Assembly (NCBI GenBank): GCA_047974765.1
Contig: JBKECP010000022.1
Location: 62,001-126,000, forward strand
Length of the DNA: 64,000 bases
Direction: 5' to 3'
Origin: JBKECP01 sp047974765
GTDB lineage: Bacteria; Pseudomonadota; Gammaproteobacteria; Pseudomonadales; Halieaceae
How positions within the stretch are numbered: the first letter of the stretch is position 1; each line of letters begins with the position of its first letter. The notes beneath the pieces are model-generated. The model was not told the DNA's origin. It worked only from the letters and a program-made list of their open reading frames with translations, and searched no databases. Of the stretch, positions 44,283-53,645 are shown piece after piece. The translations under genes and the position numbers were made by a program.

Positions 44283-45046
44283 AGTGATAACTCTTGGGTG
44301 AAATACTGCTGCCAGTGGCGGGTCAGCAGGCGCGCCTGCTGATTGTCGGAAATATGTTGTGTGATTTGTCCAGAGATATATGTACACACGTTCAACTGGA
44401 AGTGTGGTCGCCGCCAGGGAATGTGATACCACTTTTCACCTTTGACCAGCGTGGGCGGGGCGACGGCAATAGTTACCAGTGATACCGGACAGTGCGAGGC
44501 CATCCTCAAATAAGCGGCTCCACGCTGAAAATGCAGGGGTTTGTCTGGCACCGAACGAGAGCCTTCAGGAAATATAATGAAGGTGGTGCCGCGCTCAAGT
44601 TCGGCTGCGCCATCGCACAGCAATTGCTGCGGATTATCATTGGCGATATAGCCTGCCCGACTTACCGGGCCACGAGTAAAGGGATTGCGGTAGAGCCCGG
44701 CTTTAACGATACAAGTGGCATTGGGAATCAGCGATATCAGAAAAACCACATCGATCAGCGAGGGGTGGTTGGCGATAACCAGCTGACCGGCACCCTGGAG
44801 TTGTTGTTGGCCGCGCACTTCCCATGTCAATACGCCCATTTTCTGCATGCAGTGGATAAACAGACGAAAGCAGCGGTGTATCAGATAGCGGCAGCGGCGT
44901 GTGGCGGGTTTATGGTCTGTGCTGGCCAGTGTAACCAGCGGCAATATCAGATAACCCATAATCAGCCCGCCGAGACCGAACAGCGCGAAACTGACAGCGG
45001 TGGCAATTATGCGCCAGCAATAGTTATCCTGTCGTCTGGCCATCAT
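44279..45046 (-). CDS. apeD: ApeD-like PlsC-type acyltransferase
   Basis: A 255-residue membrane acyltransferase. The NHX4D motif is intact as ANHPSLIDVVF, and IIFPEGSRS is the substrate-phosphate motif. A single N-terminal transmembrane helix (about 15-40) anchors it. It may load the polyene onto a lipid headgroup. Start ATG at 45046 overlaps the apeC stop (ATGATGG); a second ATG follows at once. Confidence 0.87.
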   Translation of the reverse strand: MMARRQDNYCWRIIATAVSFALFGLGGLIMGYLILPLVTLASTDHKPATRRCRYLIHRCFRLFIHCMQKMGVLTWEVRGQQQLQGAGQLVIANHPSLIDVVFLISLIPNATCIVKAGLYRNPFTRGPVSRAGYIANDNPQQLLCDGAAELERGTTFIIFPEGSRSVPDKPLHFQRGAAYLRMASHCPVSLVTIAVAPPTLVKGEKWYHIPWRRPHFQLNVCTYISGQITQHISDNQQARLLTRHWQQYFTQELSL

Positions 45047-45786
45047 GGCAGGCGCTCCAGTTGCCAGTGGCAATGCGATTCGCGTATATGGCAATGATCC
45101 TCCTGGTTTGTCAGCAGCTGGATAAAGGCCGTCATATTGTCGTAGCTGTTGCTGTTACAACGATGAGAGTGATCATTGGTGTCCAGAGGCTGCAAACGCA
45201 GAGAGAGCGCGCAGTCTCTGGCGGAAGCATCCAGATGCAGCGCCAGCGCACTGGGCCCGACGGGGCTGCTGATCCAGGGATCGTAGAATGCGGGTTGATT
45301 CTCGGCGGCACAGACAATATTGACACCTTGGGCCGTGCTTTCAAGCAGCACACCGGCACCTTCAAGCAAAGCGGGCACCGGGCTGTTTGTCGTCGGCGCA
45401 AGCGCTATCATCGGTGCCTTAATGCCTTGTAACTGTGACCATAGGCCACCAATGGCATTGTGTACTGACAGGCTGAAAGTAGCGGGCGAAACCTCGGTTT
45501 CATTGGCAATGGCTTCGAGCATAGTCTGGGTACGCTGAATTTCGCCCAGTACTGAGCTGAATACCAGAACTTCCTGAGCATGGGGGGTGGCGCAATGGCT
45601 CAGGGTTTCAAAAACGACCCGCGCCAGAGGTGACAGACGCCGCCGCTGTATGGGGGCAATGGTCGCCAGTTGTGGTCGCCCTTCAATCTCTGTGCGACAG
45701 GCACCGGCAGCATCTGCGGTTATCAGCAGCGCCTGATCGGTAGTTTGTGCCTGCCACAGGCACCAGCGCCGGATATGCAGAACCAC
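45043..45786 (-). CDS. apeC: ApeC-like ketosynthase chain length factor
   Basis: About 247 residues with the family marker SLSVHNAIGGLWS and TFSLS beforehand; no catalytic Cys. In E. coli ApeC forms a heterodimer with the ketosynthase ApeO and controls chain length. I chose the GTG at 45786 because it gives the usual short N-terminus VVLHIRRWCLWQA; the frame is open to 45867 but has no family resemblance there. First gene of the minus-strand APE operon; the promoter must lie between here and the divergent phosphopantetheinyl transferase. Confidence 0.78.
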   Translation of the reverse strand: MVLHIRRWCLWQAQTTDQALLITADAAGACRTEIEGRPQLATIAPIQRRRLSPLARVVFETLSHCATPHAQEVLVFSSVLGEIQRTQTMLEAIANETEVSPATFSLSVHNAIGGLWSQLQGIKAPMIALAPTTNSPVPALLEGAGVLLESTAQGVNIVCAAENQPAFYDPWISSPVGPSALALHLDASARDCALSLRLQPLDTNDHSHRCNSNSYDNMTAFIQLLTNQEDHCHIRESHCHWQLERLP

Positions 45787-46000
45787 TGAGTTATTGCTCG
45801 AACTGGTCACGTTAGTTGTAGCTTGGTAGCTCTTGATTGGCTGACAATGGTGGGATTTGCTTATCAATCAGACCCTGTTACCCACTCGATTATTGGGCGA
45901 TTGTATCGTGATCTTTGTTGTGATCATTCACGAGTGCCCTGTAAGCTGCGCATTGTATCCAAAAAATGCCTCATCATTAAGTGTTCAGGAGGCTGGTATT

Positions 46001-46699
46001 TTGAGTCATTTAGCGACTTCCAGTATACATATCGAGCATCAGTGCTGGCTCTATCAAATTCCGGATTCCCCGTTTGGTCGACGCCGCCAGTCGCAGGTGG
46101 CACGGCGTATGCTCGCCCGAATGTTGCTGAGTATGGGCTGTGAAGACTGCGTATCCGGCCCCTGGCGAAGTGGCCTCGCACTGAAAGCGCATGTGCGCCA
46201 GCAGTCGGGGTTTGAAGTAAGTATCAGCCATAGTGGTCCGTATGTGGCGCTTGTACTTTCAAAACATGCTGTTGGCATTGATATTGAGTGTTCAAGGCGT
46301 GAGCGGAACTGGTTGGCCATTGCAGAGAGTTTTTTTGAAAAGTGTGAAGTCGGGCGTTTGCGGGCACTATCGGTGGATGAGCGCAGGCCTCTTTTTTTGC
46401 AGATGTGGGCCATCAAGGAAGCGGGGCTGAAAATGGCTGAAGGCTCACTTTTTGATGACCTCAACCGGCTTTGTATTGGGCATGATGCAGTGATCGATCA
46501 GCAACAGTGGCCGCAGACCAGGCAGCACTGGTGCTGGAGTGGGCAGTGGCAGGGCGCCACACTGGCCCTTTACGGTCAGGGTCAACAGACAGCTATTGAA
46601 TTTTGGATCTGCCGTAATATTGATAGTGGTTCTGTGCAGGAGGTGGGGGCTTCACTGTGGGGTACCTATTTGCCGGTACAGACAGGCGCCAGCGTATAA
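46001..46699 (+). CDS. 4'-phosphopantetheinyl transferase (Sfp-type)
   Basis: Transfers the phosphopantetheine arm of coenzyme A to the serine of ACPs. The family motifs VGIDIE (about residue 91) and WAIKEAGLK (about 137) are intact, with ISHSGPYVAL before them. The start is a TTG at 46001, eight bases after AGGAGG; upstream in-frame starts lack a ribosome site. Divergent from the APE operon and clearly dedicated to the cluster's three ACPs. Length 232 residues. Confidence 0.87.
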   Translation: MSHLATSSIHIEHQCWLYQIPDSPFGRRRQSQVARRMLARMLLSMGCEDCVSGPWRSGLALKAHVRQQSGFEVSISHSGPYVALVLSKHAVGIDIECSRRERNWLAIAESFFEKCEVGRLRALSVDERRPLFLQMWAIKEAGLKMAEGSLFDDLNRLCIGHDAVIDQQQWPQTRQHWCWSGQWQGATLALYGQGQQTAIEFWICRNIDSGSVQEVGASLWGTYLPVQTGASV

Positions 46700-46732
46700 G
46701 GGGCAAATTTTGCTGGCCCTGTGGAATGGGCT

Positions 46733-46754
46733 TTTCAGTGTGGTATCACTGAAA
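46733..46754. other. Hairpin between convergent genes
   Basis: TTTCAGTG, a six-base loop TGGTAT, and CACTGAAA form an eight-base-pair stem between the stops of the phosphopantetheinyl transferase and the rhodanese gene. No T run follows, so it may be a weak bidirectional 3' end rather than a standard terminator. Confidence 0.4.
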
Positions 46755-46773
46755 GCACCTGGAGTGAAAGTAT

Positions 46774-47118
46774 CTATGGTGTAGTGCTACTGAGTTTGCG
46801 GGCCTCTTCAAGGCTGCCGGCATTGGTCAGTGATGAATAACCTTCAGCTGCCAGTGATTCTCTGGCTCGTTCGGCGCGGCGACCAGAGCGGCAATAGAGA
46901 TAAATAGGAGTGTCGTGGCTGAGCTTGAGCTCAGCCACGCCGCTAACAATTTCGTCATAGGGGATGTGATGAGCTCCCGGCAGATAGCCGCTGGCGTACT
47001 CATCGGCGGTTCTGACATCAATCCACACGGCATTGGCGGGTATCGCCTGTGCTGACGACAGCACAGGCAGTAAAGCGAGCAGTACAGTGACAAAAGACAG
47101 ACGCAGTAAGTTGTTCAT
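46774..47118 (-). CDS. Periplasmic rhodanese-domain protein (PspE-like)
   Basis: A 114-residue protein with a signal peptide (residues 1-25, ending SAQA) and one rhodanese domain. The active-site loop YCRSGRRA contains the catalytic Cys, and WIDVRTADEYASGYLPGA is the domain start. Single-domain periplasmic rhodaneses such as PspE transfer sulfur in vitro; the physiological role is unclear. It lies directly downstream of fadA, 49 bases after its stop. Confidence 0.85.
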   Translation of the reverse strand: MNNLLRLSFVTVLLALLPVLSSAQAIPANAVWIDVRTADEYASGYLPGAHHIPYDEIVSGVAELKLSHDTPIYLYCRSGRRAERARESLAAEGYSSLTNAGSLEEARKLSSTTP

Positions 47119-47166
47119 AAGCTTCCCCTTTGTTCCTATTGTTGACGAAATATCCAGGCGGGTCCC

Positions 47167-48342
47167 TCAGGCCCGCTCGATTACTGTGGTGATGCCCTGC
47201 CCGAAACCGATACACATGGTTGAGACGCCCAGAGTGAGGTCACGATCATGCATTACTGTTAGCAAAGAGCCGGTGATGCGTACGCCGGAACAACCAAAGG
47301 GGTGACCCAGAGCAATGGCACCACCGTGCAGGTTCACTTTTTCATCCATATCCTCAAGCATACCCAGACCTTTTAGTACAGGCAGAGACTGGGCGGCAAA
47401 GGCCTCATTCAGTTCCATCGCCTCGATATCCTTAGCTTCAAGACCCAGTTTTTTCAGTGCCTTCTGGGTTGAGGGTACCGGGCCATAGCCCATGATAGAG
47501 GGATCAATACCGGCGACCGTCATGCACTTGACTTTACCCAGAGGCACCAACCCCAGTGCCTGTGCGCGCTCGGCGGACATTACCAGCATGGCAGAGGCGC
47601 CATCGGTGATCTGGGAGGAAGTGCCGGCAGTGACGGTGCCGCCCTGGGGATTAAAGGAGGGACGCAATGCAGCGAGGGCTTCAAGTGTAGTATCCGGGCG
47701 GATAGTTTCATCCTTGAGTATGCACCGGAGGGCACCGCTGTCGTCGTGTCCTTCCACACCGACGATTTCGCGGTCAAATTTGCCTGCTTCAGCAGCTTTG
47801 TGAGCCAGTTGGTGAGAGCGCAGGCCAAACTTGTCCTGGGACTCGCGGTCAATACCGTGCAGCAGGGCCAGATATTCGGCAGTCATGCCCATCATACCGG
47901 CAGCCTTGGCCACATTAAGGCCCAGTCGCGGGTTGATATTGATAGAGCCCATCATATTGATATGACCCATGTGCTCAACGCCACCCACCAGATAGATATC
48001 ACCCACACCGGCCTGGATGCTGGCAGCTGCGGTGTGCAGGGCGCTCATCGATGAACCGCACAGACGGTTGACGGTCTGGGCAGGAATGCTAAAGGGCAGG
48101 TTGGCGCGCAGTACAATATTGCGGGCCAGGTTCATACCCTGTTCTTCGCGCTGCATAACACAACCCCAGATCAGGTCGTCGATCTCGGTCGGGTCGAGCT
48201 TTTCATTGCGGGCCAGCAGCCCCTTGATAACGGCAACAGACAGATCATCGGCGCGCACATTGCGATAACAACCGCCCTTGGAGCGGCCCATTGCACTGCG
48301 GGCAAAGTCGACGATAACGGCGTCTCTTGGATTCAAACTCAC
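47167..48342 (-). CDS. fadA: 3-ketoacyl-CoA thiolase FadA
   Basis: Thiolase of 391 residues, the beta subunit of the fatty acid oxidation complex, which cleaves 3-ketoacyl-CoA to acetyl-CoA. Cys of VNRLCGSSMSALH, ELNEAFAAQ, and GGAIALGHPFGCSG give the full active site. It follows fadB with a 171-base gap on the same strand. The intergenic gap holds no gene I can see. Confidence 0.95.
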   Translation of the reverse strand: MSLNPRDAVIVDFARSAMGRSKGGCYRNVRADDLSVAVIKGLLARNEKLDPTEIDDLIWGCVMQREEQGMNLARNIVLRANLPFSIPAQTVNRLCGSSMSALHTAAASIQAGVGDIYLVGGVEHMGHINMMGSININPRLGLNVAKAAGMMGMTAEYLALLHGIDRESQDKFGLRSHQLAHKAAEAGKFDREIVGVEGHDDSGALRCILKDETIRPDTTLEALAALRPSFNPQGGTVTAGTSSQITDGASAMLVMSAERAQALGLVPLGKVKCMTVAGIDPSIMGYGPVPSTQKALKKLGLEAKDIEAMELNEAFAAQSLPVLKGLGMLEDMDEKVNLHGGAIALGHPFGCSGVRITGSLLTVMHDRDLTLGVSTMCIGFGQGITTVIERA

Positions 48343-48513
48343 AATAATTCTCCTTTAGTGGTTGCCTGTCCGGTACTTAAGATATAACTGCCAGGCAGTG
48401 ACCGGCGCAGGCGCTCGACACGGCGGCAATCTCGCAAGGTTGTGCGCGCATGTCGAGGGTGACAATGGTTGGGCCGTTGAACATCATGAACGGCTAAAAC
48501 CATTGCACGGTTA

Positions 48514-50661
48514 TTAATAGTAGCTTTCACTGGCGGCAAGTTTGGCCTTCATACCGTCAGTCAGCTCATAGCCCTTGCCCAGATGGGCAAATTTTTCACT
48601 GGCTTGAGCAATATGTTCAAGGCCAACCGTATCCAGCCAGCGGAAGACGCCGCCACGGAAGGGTGGGAAACCCAGGCCATAGAGCAGGGCCAGGTCAGCT
48701 TCGGCCGGTGTCTCAACGATACCTTCTTCCAGGCAGCGGGCCATCTCGGTGGCCATTGGCAGCATCATGCGGGCGATAATATCTTCGCGTTCAAATTCAA
48801 CACGCTCACCAACATGGGATGCCAGCAGCTCATAAGTGCTTTCAACAACGGTTTTCTTCGGTTTGCCACGTTTGTCTTCCACGTATTCGTAGAAGCCAAT
48901 ACCGTTTTTCTGGCCCAGGCGATCACTTTCAAACAGAATTTGGGCCGGGGTTTTGAAGTCCAGCTGCATACGGTCCGGAAAACCTTCAGCCATTACGCCA
49001 GCGGCGTGTACAGCGGTGTCGATGCCGACAACATCCAGTAGATAGGCCGGACCCATCGGCCAGCCCCAGCGCTCCATCACTTTGTCGATGGCCTGGAAGT
49101 CTGCGCCATCGCGCAAGAGTTTGGAGAAACCGTCGAAGTAAGGAAACAGTACCCGGTTGACCAGAAAACCGGGGCAGTCTTTGACCACAACGGCTTTTTT
49201 GCCCATTTTGTTGGCGTAGGCCACGGTGCGGGCAACGGCTTCGTCGGAGCTTTTCTCGCCGCGAATCACTTCCACCAGTGGCATGGCGTGTACCGGGTTG
49301 AAAAAGTGCATGCCACAAAAGTTTTCAGGGCGTTGCAGGGCTTCAGCCAGGTAGGAAATGGAAATAGTAGAAGTATTGGAAGCCAGAATGGCATCCTGGC
49401 TGATGTGTTTTTCAGTCTCGGCCAGTACGGCGTGTTTGACCTTCGGGTTTTCAACCACGGCCTCAACGACAATATCAACGTCCTCGAAACCGCCGTAAGT
49501 CAAGGTCGGGTCGATGCTGTTGAGCACTTCACCCATTTGTACCGGGTTCATACGGCCGCGTTCAACACGCTTGGACAGCAGTTTGTTCGCTTCCTTCAGC
49601 CCCAGATCCAGACCGGCCTGATTGATGTCTTTCATCTTGATCGGCACACCCTTGGAGGCACTTTGGTAGGCGATACCACCGCCCATGATGCCAGCGCCCA
49701 AAACCGCAGCGCGCTCGATTTTTCTGCTGGCTTTTTTCTCCCAGCCCCTGGCTTTTTTGGCCAGCAGCTGGTCGTTCAAAAATACACCCACCAGTGCAGC
49801 CGCTACTTCGCCTTGAGCTAGTTCAACAAAGCCTTCGGCTTCCACTTTAACGGCATCTTGCAGGTTCATCTTGCGGGCCTGCTCGATAACATCGACGACT
49901 TTCACCGGGGCTGGGTAATTGCGGCCTGCCTGTTGCGCCACCATTTGCTTGCTGGTGAAGAAAGCCATTGTTGCCTCGGTGTCGTTCAGTGGCAGTGGGC
50001 TGCTTTTTTGCTCGCGGCGGGACAGGTAGTCCAGATTGCCGGCAATGGCATTGTTCAGCGTTGCCAGTGCGACTTCGCGCAGCGCCTCGGGGTTGGCCAC
50101 GGCGTCAACAGCACCCACTTTGAGCGCTGCTTCGGGGCGTTGTTCCTTACCGGTGGCAATCCAGGTAATGGCTTCATCAACACCAATTATGCGCGGCAGG
50201 CGCTGGGTGCCACCCCAGCCAGGTAAAATGCCCAATTTGGTTTCAGGCAGACCAATTTTGGCTGCTGTGCTCATGACCCGAAAATCACAAGCCAGGCAGA
50301 ATTCCAGGCCACCGCCCAGGGCGTAACCATTGATGGCAACACAGCTGGGGAAGGGCAGGTTCTGCAAGCGTTGCAGGTTGGCGGTATTTACCCCGTTAAA
50401 ATGTTTGATCGTGTCAGCATCGGCGCCAAACAACGCCGTAAATTCGGTGATGTCAGCACCGACGATAAAGACGGGCTTGGCGCTGGTGACAAGCAGGCCG
50501 CTAAGGCCGCTCTGTGCCTCGATGGCATCCAGCGCAGCGCTCAGATCGGCAACCGTGGCCTGATTGAATTTGTTGACGGATTCGCCCTGCAGGTCGAAAC
50601 GGAGTTCGGCGATATCGCCCTCCAGCTTTTCGACGGTGAGCGCTTCACTCTTGTAGATCAT
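48514..50661 (-). CDS. fadB: Fatty acid oxidation complex subunit FadB
   Basis: A 715-residue multifunctional enzyme. The N-terminal enoyl-CoA hydratase/isomerase contains VGADITEF, GYALGGGLEFCLACD and GLPETKLGILPGWGGTQRLP. The 3-hydroxyacyl-CoA dehydrogenase half starts at GAGIMGGGIAY (about residue 320) and includes NPVHAMPLVEVI. With FadA it forms the alpha2-beta2 complex of beta-oxidation. The start at 50661 follows AGGAAACTGAC; a longer reading is open to 50805 but non-homologous. Its leader has three 10-base direct repeats. Confidence 0.95.
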   Translation of the reverse strand: MIYKSEALTVEKLEGDIAELRFDLQGESVNKFNQATVADLSAALDAIEAQSGLSGLLVTSAKPVFIVGADITEFTALFGADADTIKHFNGVNTANLQRLQNLPFPSCVAINGYALGGGLEFCLACDFRVMSTAAKIGLPETKLGILPGWGGTQRLPRIIGVDEAITWIATGKEQRPEAALKVGAVDAVANPEALREVALATLNNAIAGNLDYLSRREQKSSPLPLNDTEATMAFFTSKQMVAQQAGRNYPAPVKVVDVIEQARKMNLQDAVKVEAEGFVELAQGEVAAALVGVFLNDQLLAKKARGWEKKASRKIERAAVLGAGIMGGGIAYQSASKGVPIKMKDINQAGLDLGLKEANKLLSKRVERGRMNPVQMGEVLNSIDPTLTYGGFEDVDIVVEAVVENPKVKHAVLAETEKHISQDAILASNTSTISISYLAEALQRPENFCGMHFFNPVHAMPLVEVIRGEKSSDEAVARTVAYANKMGKKAVVVKDCPGFLVNRVLFPYFDGFSKLLRDGADFQAIDKVMERWGWPMGPAYLLDVVGIDTAVHAAGVMAEGFPDRMQLDFKTPAQILFESDRLGQKNGIGFYEYVEDKRGKPKKTVVESTYELLASHVGERVEFEREDIIARMMLPMATEMARCLEEGIVETPAEADLALLYGLGFPPFRGGVFRWLDTVGLEHIAQASEKFAHLGKGYELTDGMKAKLAASESYY

Positions 50662-50671
50662 GTCAGTTTCC

Positions 50672-50701
50672 TGTCTGGATGTGTCTGGATGTGTCTGGAG
50701 T
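50672..50701. repeat. Three tandem 10-bp repeats in the fadB leader
   Basis: TGTCTGGATG occurs twice exactly and a third time as TGTCTGGAGT, ending 10 bases upstream of the fadB start codon on the template strand. Regular 10-base spacing is one helical turn, which could suit repeated protein binding, but slippage is just as likely. Confidence 0.55.
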
Positions 50702-50944
50702 GGCCTTGAAGACTGCTCCGGTTTCAGTTGAAGCTGAAAGCAGAGCGGCCAGTCGGGGGCGTATTGTAGCCGCCTCAAGCTAAGGCGTGAACCGCATGTT
50801 GACAATGATTACACTACTTGGCAATTCATCGGGTGAATGCTGCCTATCAGATGTCTGAATAGTGATGGCTGGCCACCAGATTTTGTGTGGCACAGCCACA
50901 TCTGGAGGTGCAGATCAAGCCCCCGACGTCGTATTGGCGGTCAA

Positions 50945-52519
50945 TTAAAACAGTGCCCGTAACAGTACAAAGCTGAGCCCGCTGAGCAGAGCGGCAACAG
51001 GCAGGGTGATGACCCAGGCGGCAGCGATGGGCTTCATCAGGCGCCAGTTGGTTGAGCGATTGACCAGGCCAATTCCCAGTACAGCACCGACCAGAATATG
51101 GGTGCTGGACACCGGCAGGCCGAGTGTAGAGGCAACCAATACCACAGAGGCTGCCGACAGTTCGGCAGTAAAGCCCGAAGCAGGGTGCATGCGTGTCAGT
51201 TCCGAGCCAACAGTTTTAATTACTTCCTTGCCAATAAACCACAGCCCTGCGATAAGGGCGATACCGAAGGTCAGCATGGCGGCAGTGGGTACCGGCGCCT
51301 TGGGGTTGATCTGGCCACTGTGCAATACATCCAAAATAGCGGCAAAGGGGCCGATAGCATTGGCGATATCATTGGAGCCATGGCTGAAAGCAAAACCGGC
51401 AGCCGTAAATACCTGCATCCAGCTGAACAGTAAAAAAGTGGATTTTTCCAGTGATTTCCTGCGCTGTGTGCGCGCCAGAATATAGGTGGCCATCCAGACG
51501 GCGGCCGCCACCATCAGTACTATCAGAATGTTTTGCAGGTCAGATGATTCCAGCTTGAGATTTTTCAGCCCCTTGTAAAGCAGCATCAGGGTAATAATCA
51601 TTGAACCACCGGCGGCCAGTATTGGCGTATAAACCACTAGCGCCTTGTGGGCGTCGATACTTTCTTTTTCTTTTTCCAGTCGATAGAGTTCACGGTAGTA
51701 GTCACTTTCAAAGTCGTCTTCAGTGGCATCTTCAATAGCCTGTACACTGGCTGCATCACGGGCAAGCTCGCCGGTATAGGCAATTTGCTGCAATTCGGTC
51801 ATGCGCTCGGTAATGGTTTTGTGCTCTTTGCGCAAAGCTTTTTTACGGGCTTTAACTGCCTGCAACTGCTCGTGGGCAGTGTCGTTATAACTGAGAATGT
51901 ACTTTTTGATCAGATAGTAGATAAGAAAAGAGCCGAGACCACCGAGTACCGGTGATAGCACCCAGGATACTGCGATGGTGCCAATCTGGTTCCAATGTAC
52001 CAGGCTCAAAGCCTGATCCGGCCCGGCCGCGATCCAGCCGAGGGTTACCGAACTGCCGACAATGCCGCCGATGATGGAGTGGGTGGTCGATACTGGCAGG
52101 CCGCAGCGGGTGGCCAGCAATAACCAGGTTGCTGCCGCCAGCAGCGCCGCCATCATAATGTAAACAAAGTCCATGACTTCAAAGGTGGACTCGGTGGTGA
52201 GTGTTCCCAGATCAACAATGCCTTTGCGAATGGTGTCGGTGACAGCACCACCGGCAATCATTGCACCGCTAACCTCGAAGATGGCCGCCACTACCAGTGC
52301 CTGGCGAATAGTCAGTGTGCCGGCACCAACACTGGTACCAAAAGAGTTGGCGACATCATTGCCGCCAATATTAAAGGCCATAAACAGGCCAAACAGGGTT
52401 GCCAGCAAAAAGATAAACAGATTGCTGCCAGCGGTGTAATCCACACCCCACCAGATGAAAAAGCCAGCTGCGCCAGCCAGAAGAATCAAAAAGCCGAAGC
52501 TGAGTCTGTCATTGAGCAT
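50945..52519 (-). CDS. PiT-family inorganic phosphate transporter
   Basis: A 524-residue membrane protein with two homologous halves. Each has a GxNDxAN-like signature: GGNDVANSFGT (about residue 52) and SHGSNDIANAIGP (about 370). Between them is a charged, coiled-coil cytoplasmic loop (about residues 205-280) and ISLSSTH-like repeats (GLPVSTTHSIIGG and GLPVSSTHILVG). This is the low-affinity, proton- or cation-coupled phosphate uptake family. It stands alone between fadB and argF on the minus strand; ATG at 52519. Confidence 0.93.
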   Translation of the reverse strand: MLNDRLSFGFLILLAGAAGFFIWWGVDYTAGSNLFIFLLATLFGLFMAFNIGGNDVANSFGTSVGAGTLTIRQALVVAAIFEVSGAMIAGGAVTDTIRKGIVDLGTLTTESTFEVMDFVYIMMAALLAAATWLLLATRCGLPVSTTHSIIGGIVGSSVTLGWIAAGPDQALSLVHWNQIGTIAVSWVLSPVLGGLGSFLIYYLIKKYILSYNDTAHEQLQAVKARKKALRKEHKTITERMTELQQIAYTGELARDAASVQAIEDATEDDFESDYYRELYRLEKEKESIDAHKALVVYTPILAAGGSMIITLMLLYKGLKNLKLESSDLQNILIVLMVAAAVWMATYILARTQRRKSLEKSTFLLFSWMQVFTAAGFAFSHGSNDIANAIGPFAAILDVLHSGQINPKAPVPTAAMLTFGIALIAGLWFIGKEVIKTVGSELTRMHPASGFTAELSAASVVLVASTLGLPVSSTHILVGAVLGIGLVNRSTNWRLMKPIAAAWVITLPVAALLSGLSFVLLRALF

Positions 52520-52727
52520 GCAGAAACCGTCCGTGTCAGGGAAAGAGGCGGCAGGGCAGTCGTGAAAAGACGGCTATCTGCCATTGCGTGGCTATGATCG
52601 CTGATAAGTGTGACGGTTTTATTGCAGTTTCTGTCTTGAAAGCCCGGTGTGATTGGTGAGAACCCAGAGGTCTATCAGGGGGGAGGCGGCGGCACTGTTA
52701 AAACAGCGCCGAGCACATTTTGTTGTG

Positions 52728-53645
52728 TCAGCGACCTGCCGCTTTGAGCAAAAACTCCATCAGTGCTTTTTGGGCGTGCAGACGGTTTTCAGCCTCATCC
52801 CAGATAACCGTATCAGCTGCATCCATCAGTTCAGCACTGATTTCTTCGCCCCGGTGGGCGGGCAGGCAGTGCATATAAAGCGCCTCGGGGGCGGCCAGTT
52901 GCATTAGTTCGCTATTGACCTGATAGGGTTTAAACAAGCGAGCGCGTTTTTTTTGTTCGTCTTCCTGGCCCATTGAGGCCCATACATCCGTAACCAGCAG
53001 GTCGGCACCGGCAGCGGCTTCACTGGGCTCGTGAATAATACTGACCCGATCGGAGTGGGCTGCCAGCAGGTTGCTGTCGGGTTCATAGCCTGGCGGGCAG
53101 GCGATACGCAGCTGGAAATCAAACTGGGCGGCGGCATTGATATAGGACTGACACATATTATTGCCGTCGCCTACCCAGCATACCGTACGACCGGCAATGG
53201 AACCTCGATGTTCAATATAGGTTTGCATGTCTGCCAGTAGCTGGCAGGGGTGATAGCTATCTGTCAGGGCATTGATCACCGGTACACTGGAGTGAGCGGC
53301 AAAGCGTTCGACGATGCTGTGCTCGAAGGTGCGGATCATCACAATGTCAACCATTGAAGAAATTACCCGGGCGCTGTCTTCGATGGGTTCACCGCGGCCG
53401 AGCTGGGTGTCCTGGGGCGATAGAAACATGGCGTGACCACCGAGTTGGGCTATGCCGGCCTCAAAAGATACCCGTGTGCGGGTGGAGGACTTGGCAAAGA
53501 TCATTGCCAGTACAGCGCCGGGGAGCTGGCGCTGATCATGGCCTGCCTGCCGTTCGTGTTTCATTTCACTGGCCCGAGCCAGCACAGCCTGCAATTCCTG
53601 CGGGCTTAAATCCTGAAGGCTGAGAAAATGCCGCAATTTACTCAT
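52728..53645 (-). CDS. argF: Ornithine carbamoyltransferase
   Basis: Makes citrulline from ornithine and carbamoyl phosphate in arginine synthesis. Carbamoyl phosphate binding motif SSTRTRVSFEAG (about residues 53-64) and the HCLPAHRGEE loop near residue 270 are intact. Length 305 residues, typical. The start overlaps the argD stop by one base, so argD and argF are one operon. Confidence 0.95.
   Translation of the reverse strand: MSKLRHFLSLQDLSPQELQAVLARASEMKHERQAGHDQRQLPGAVLAMIFAKSSTRTRVSFEAGIAQLGGHAMFLSPQDTQLGRGEPIEDSARVISSMVDIVMIRTFEHSIVERFAAHSSVPVINALTDSYHPCQLLADMQTYIEHRGSIAGRTVCWVGDGNNMCQSYINAAAQFDFQLRIACPPGYEPDSNLLAAHSDRVSIIHEPSEAAAGADLLVTDVWASMGQEDEQKKRARLFKPYQVNSELMQLAAPEALYMHCLPAHRGEEISAELMDAADTVIWDEAENRLHAQKALMEFLLKAAGR

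Noticed and set aside
45895..45945. CRP-like site (TGTGATCATTCACG) before the phosphopantetheinyl transferase
   Set aside because: Half-site spacing is four rather than six bases, so the match is not convincing.
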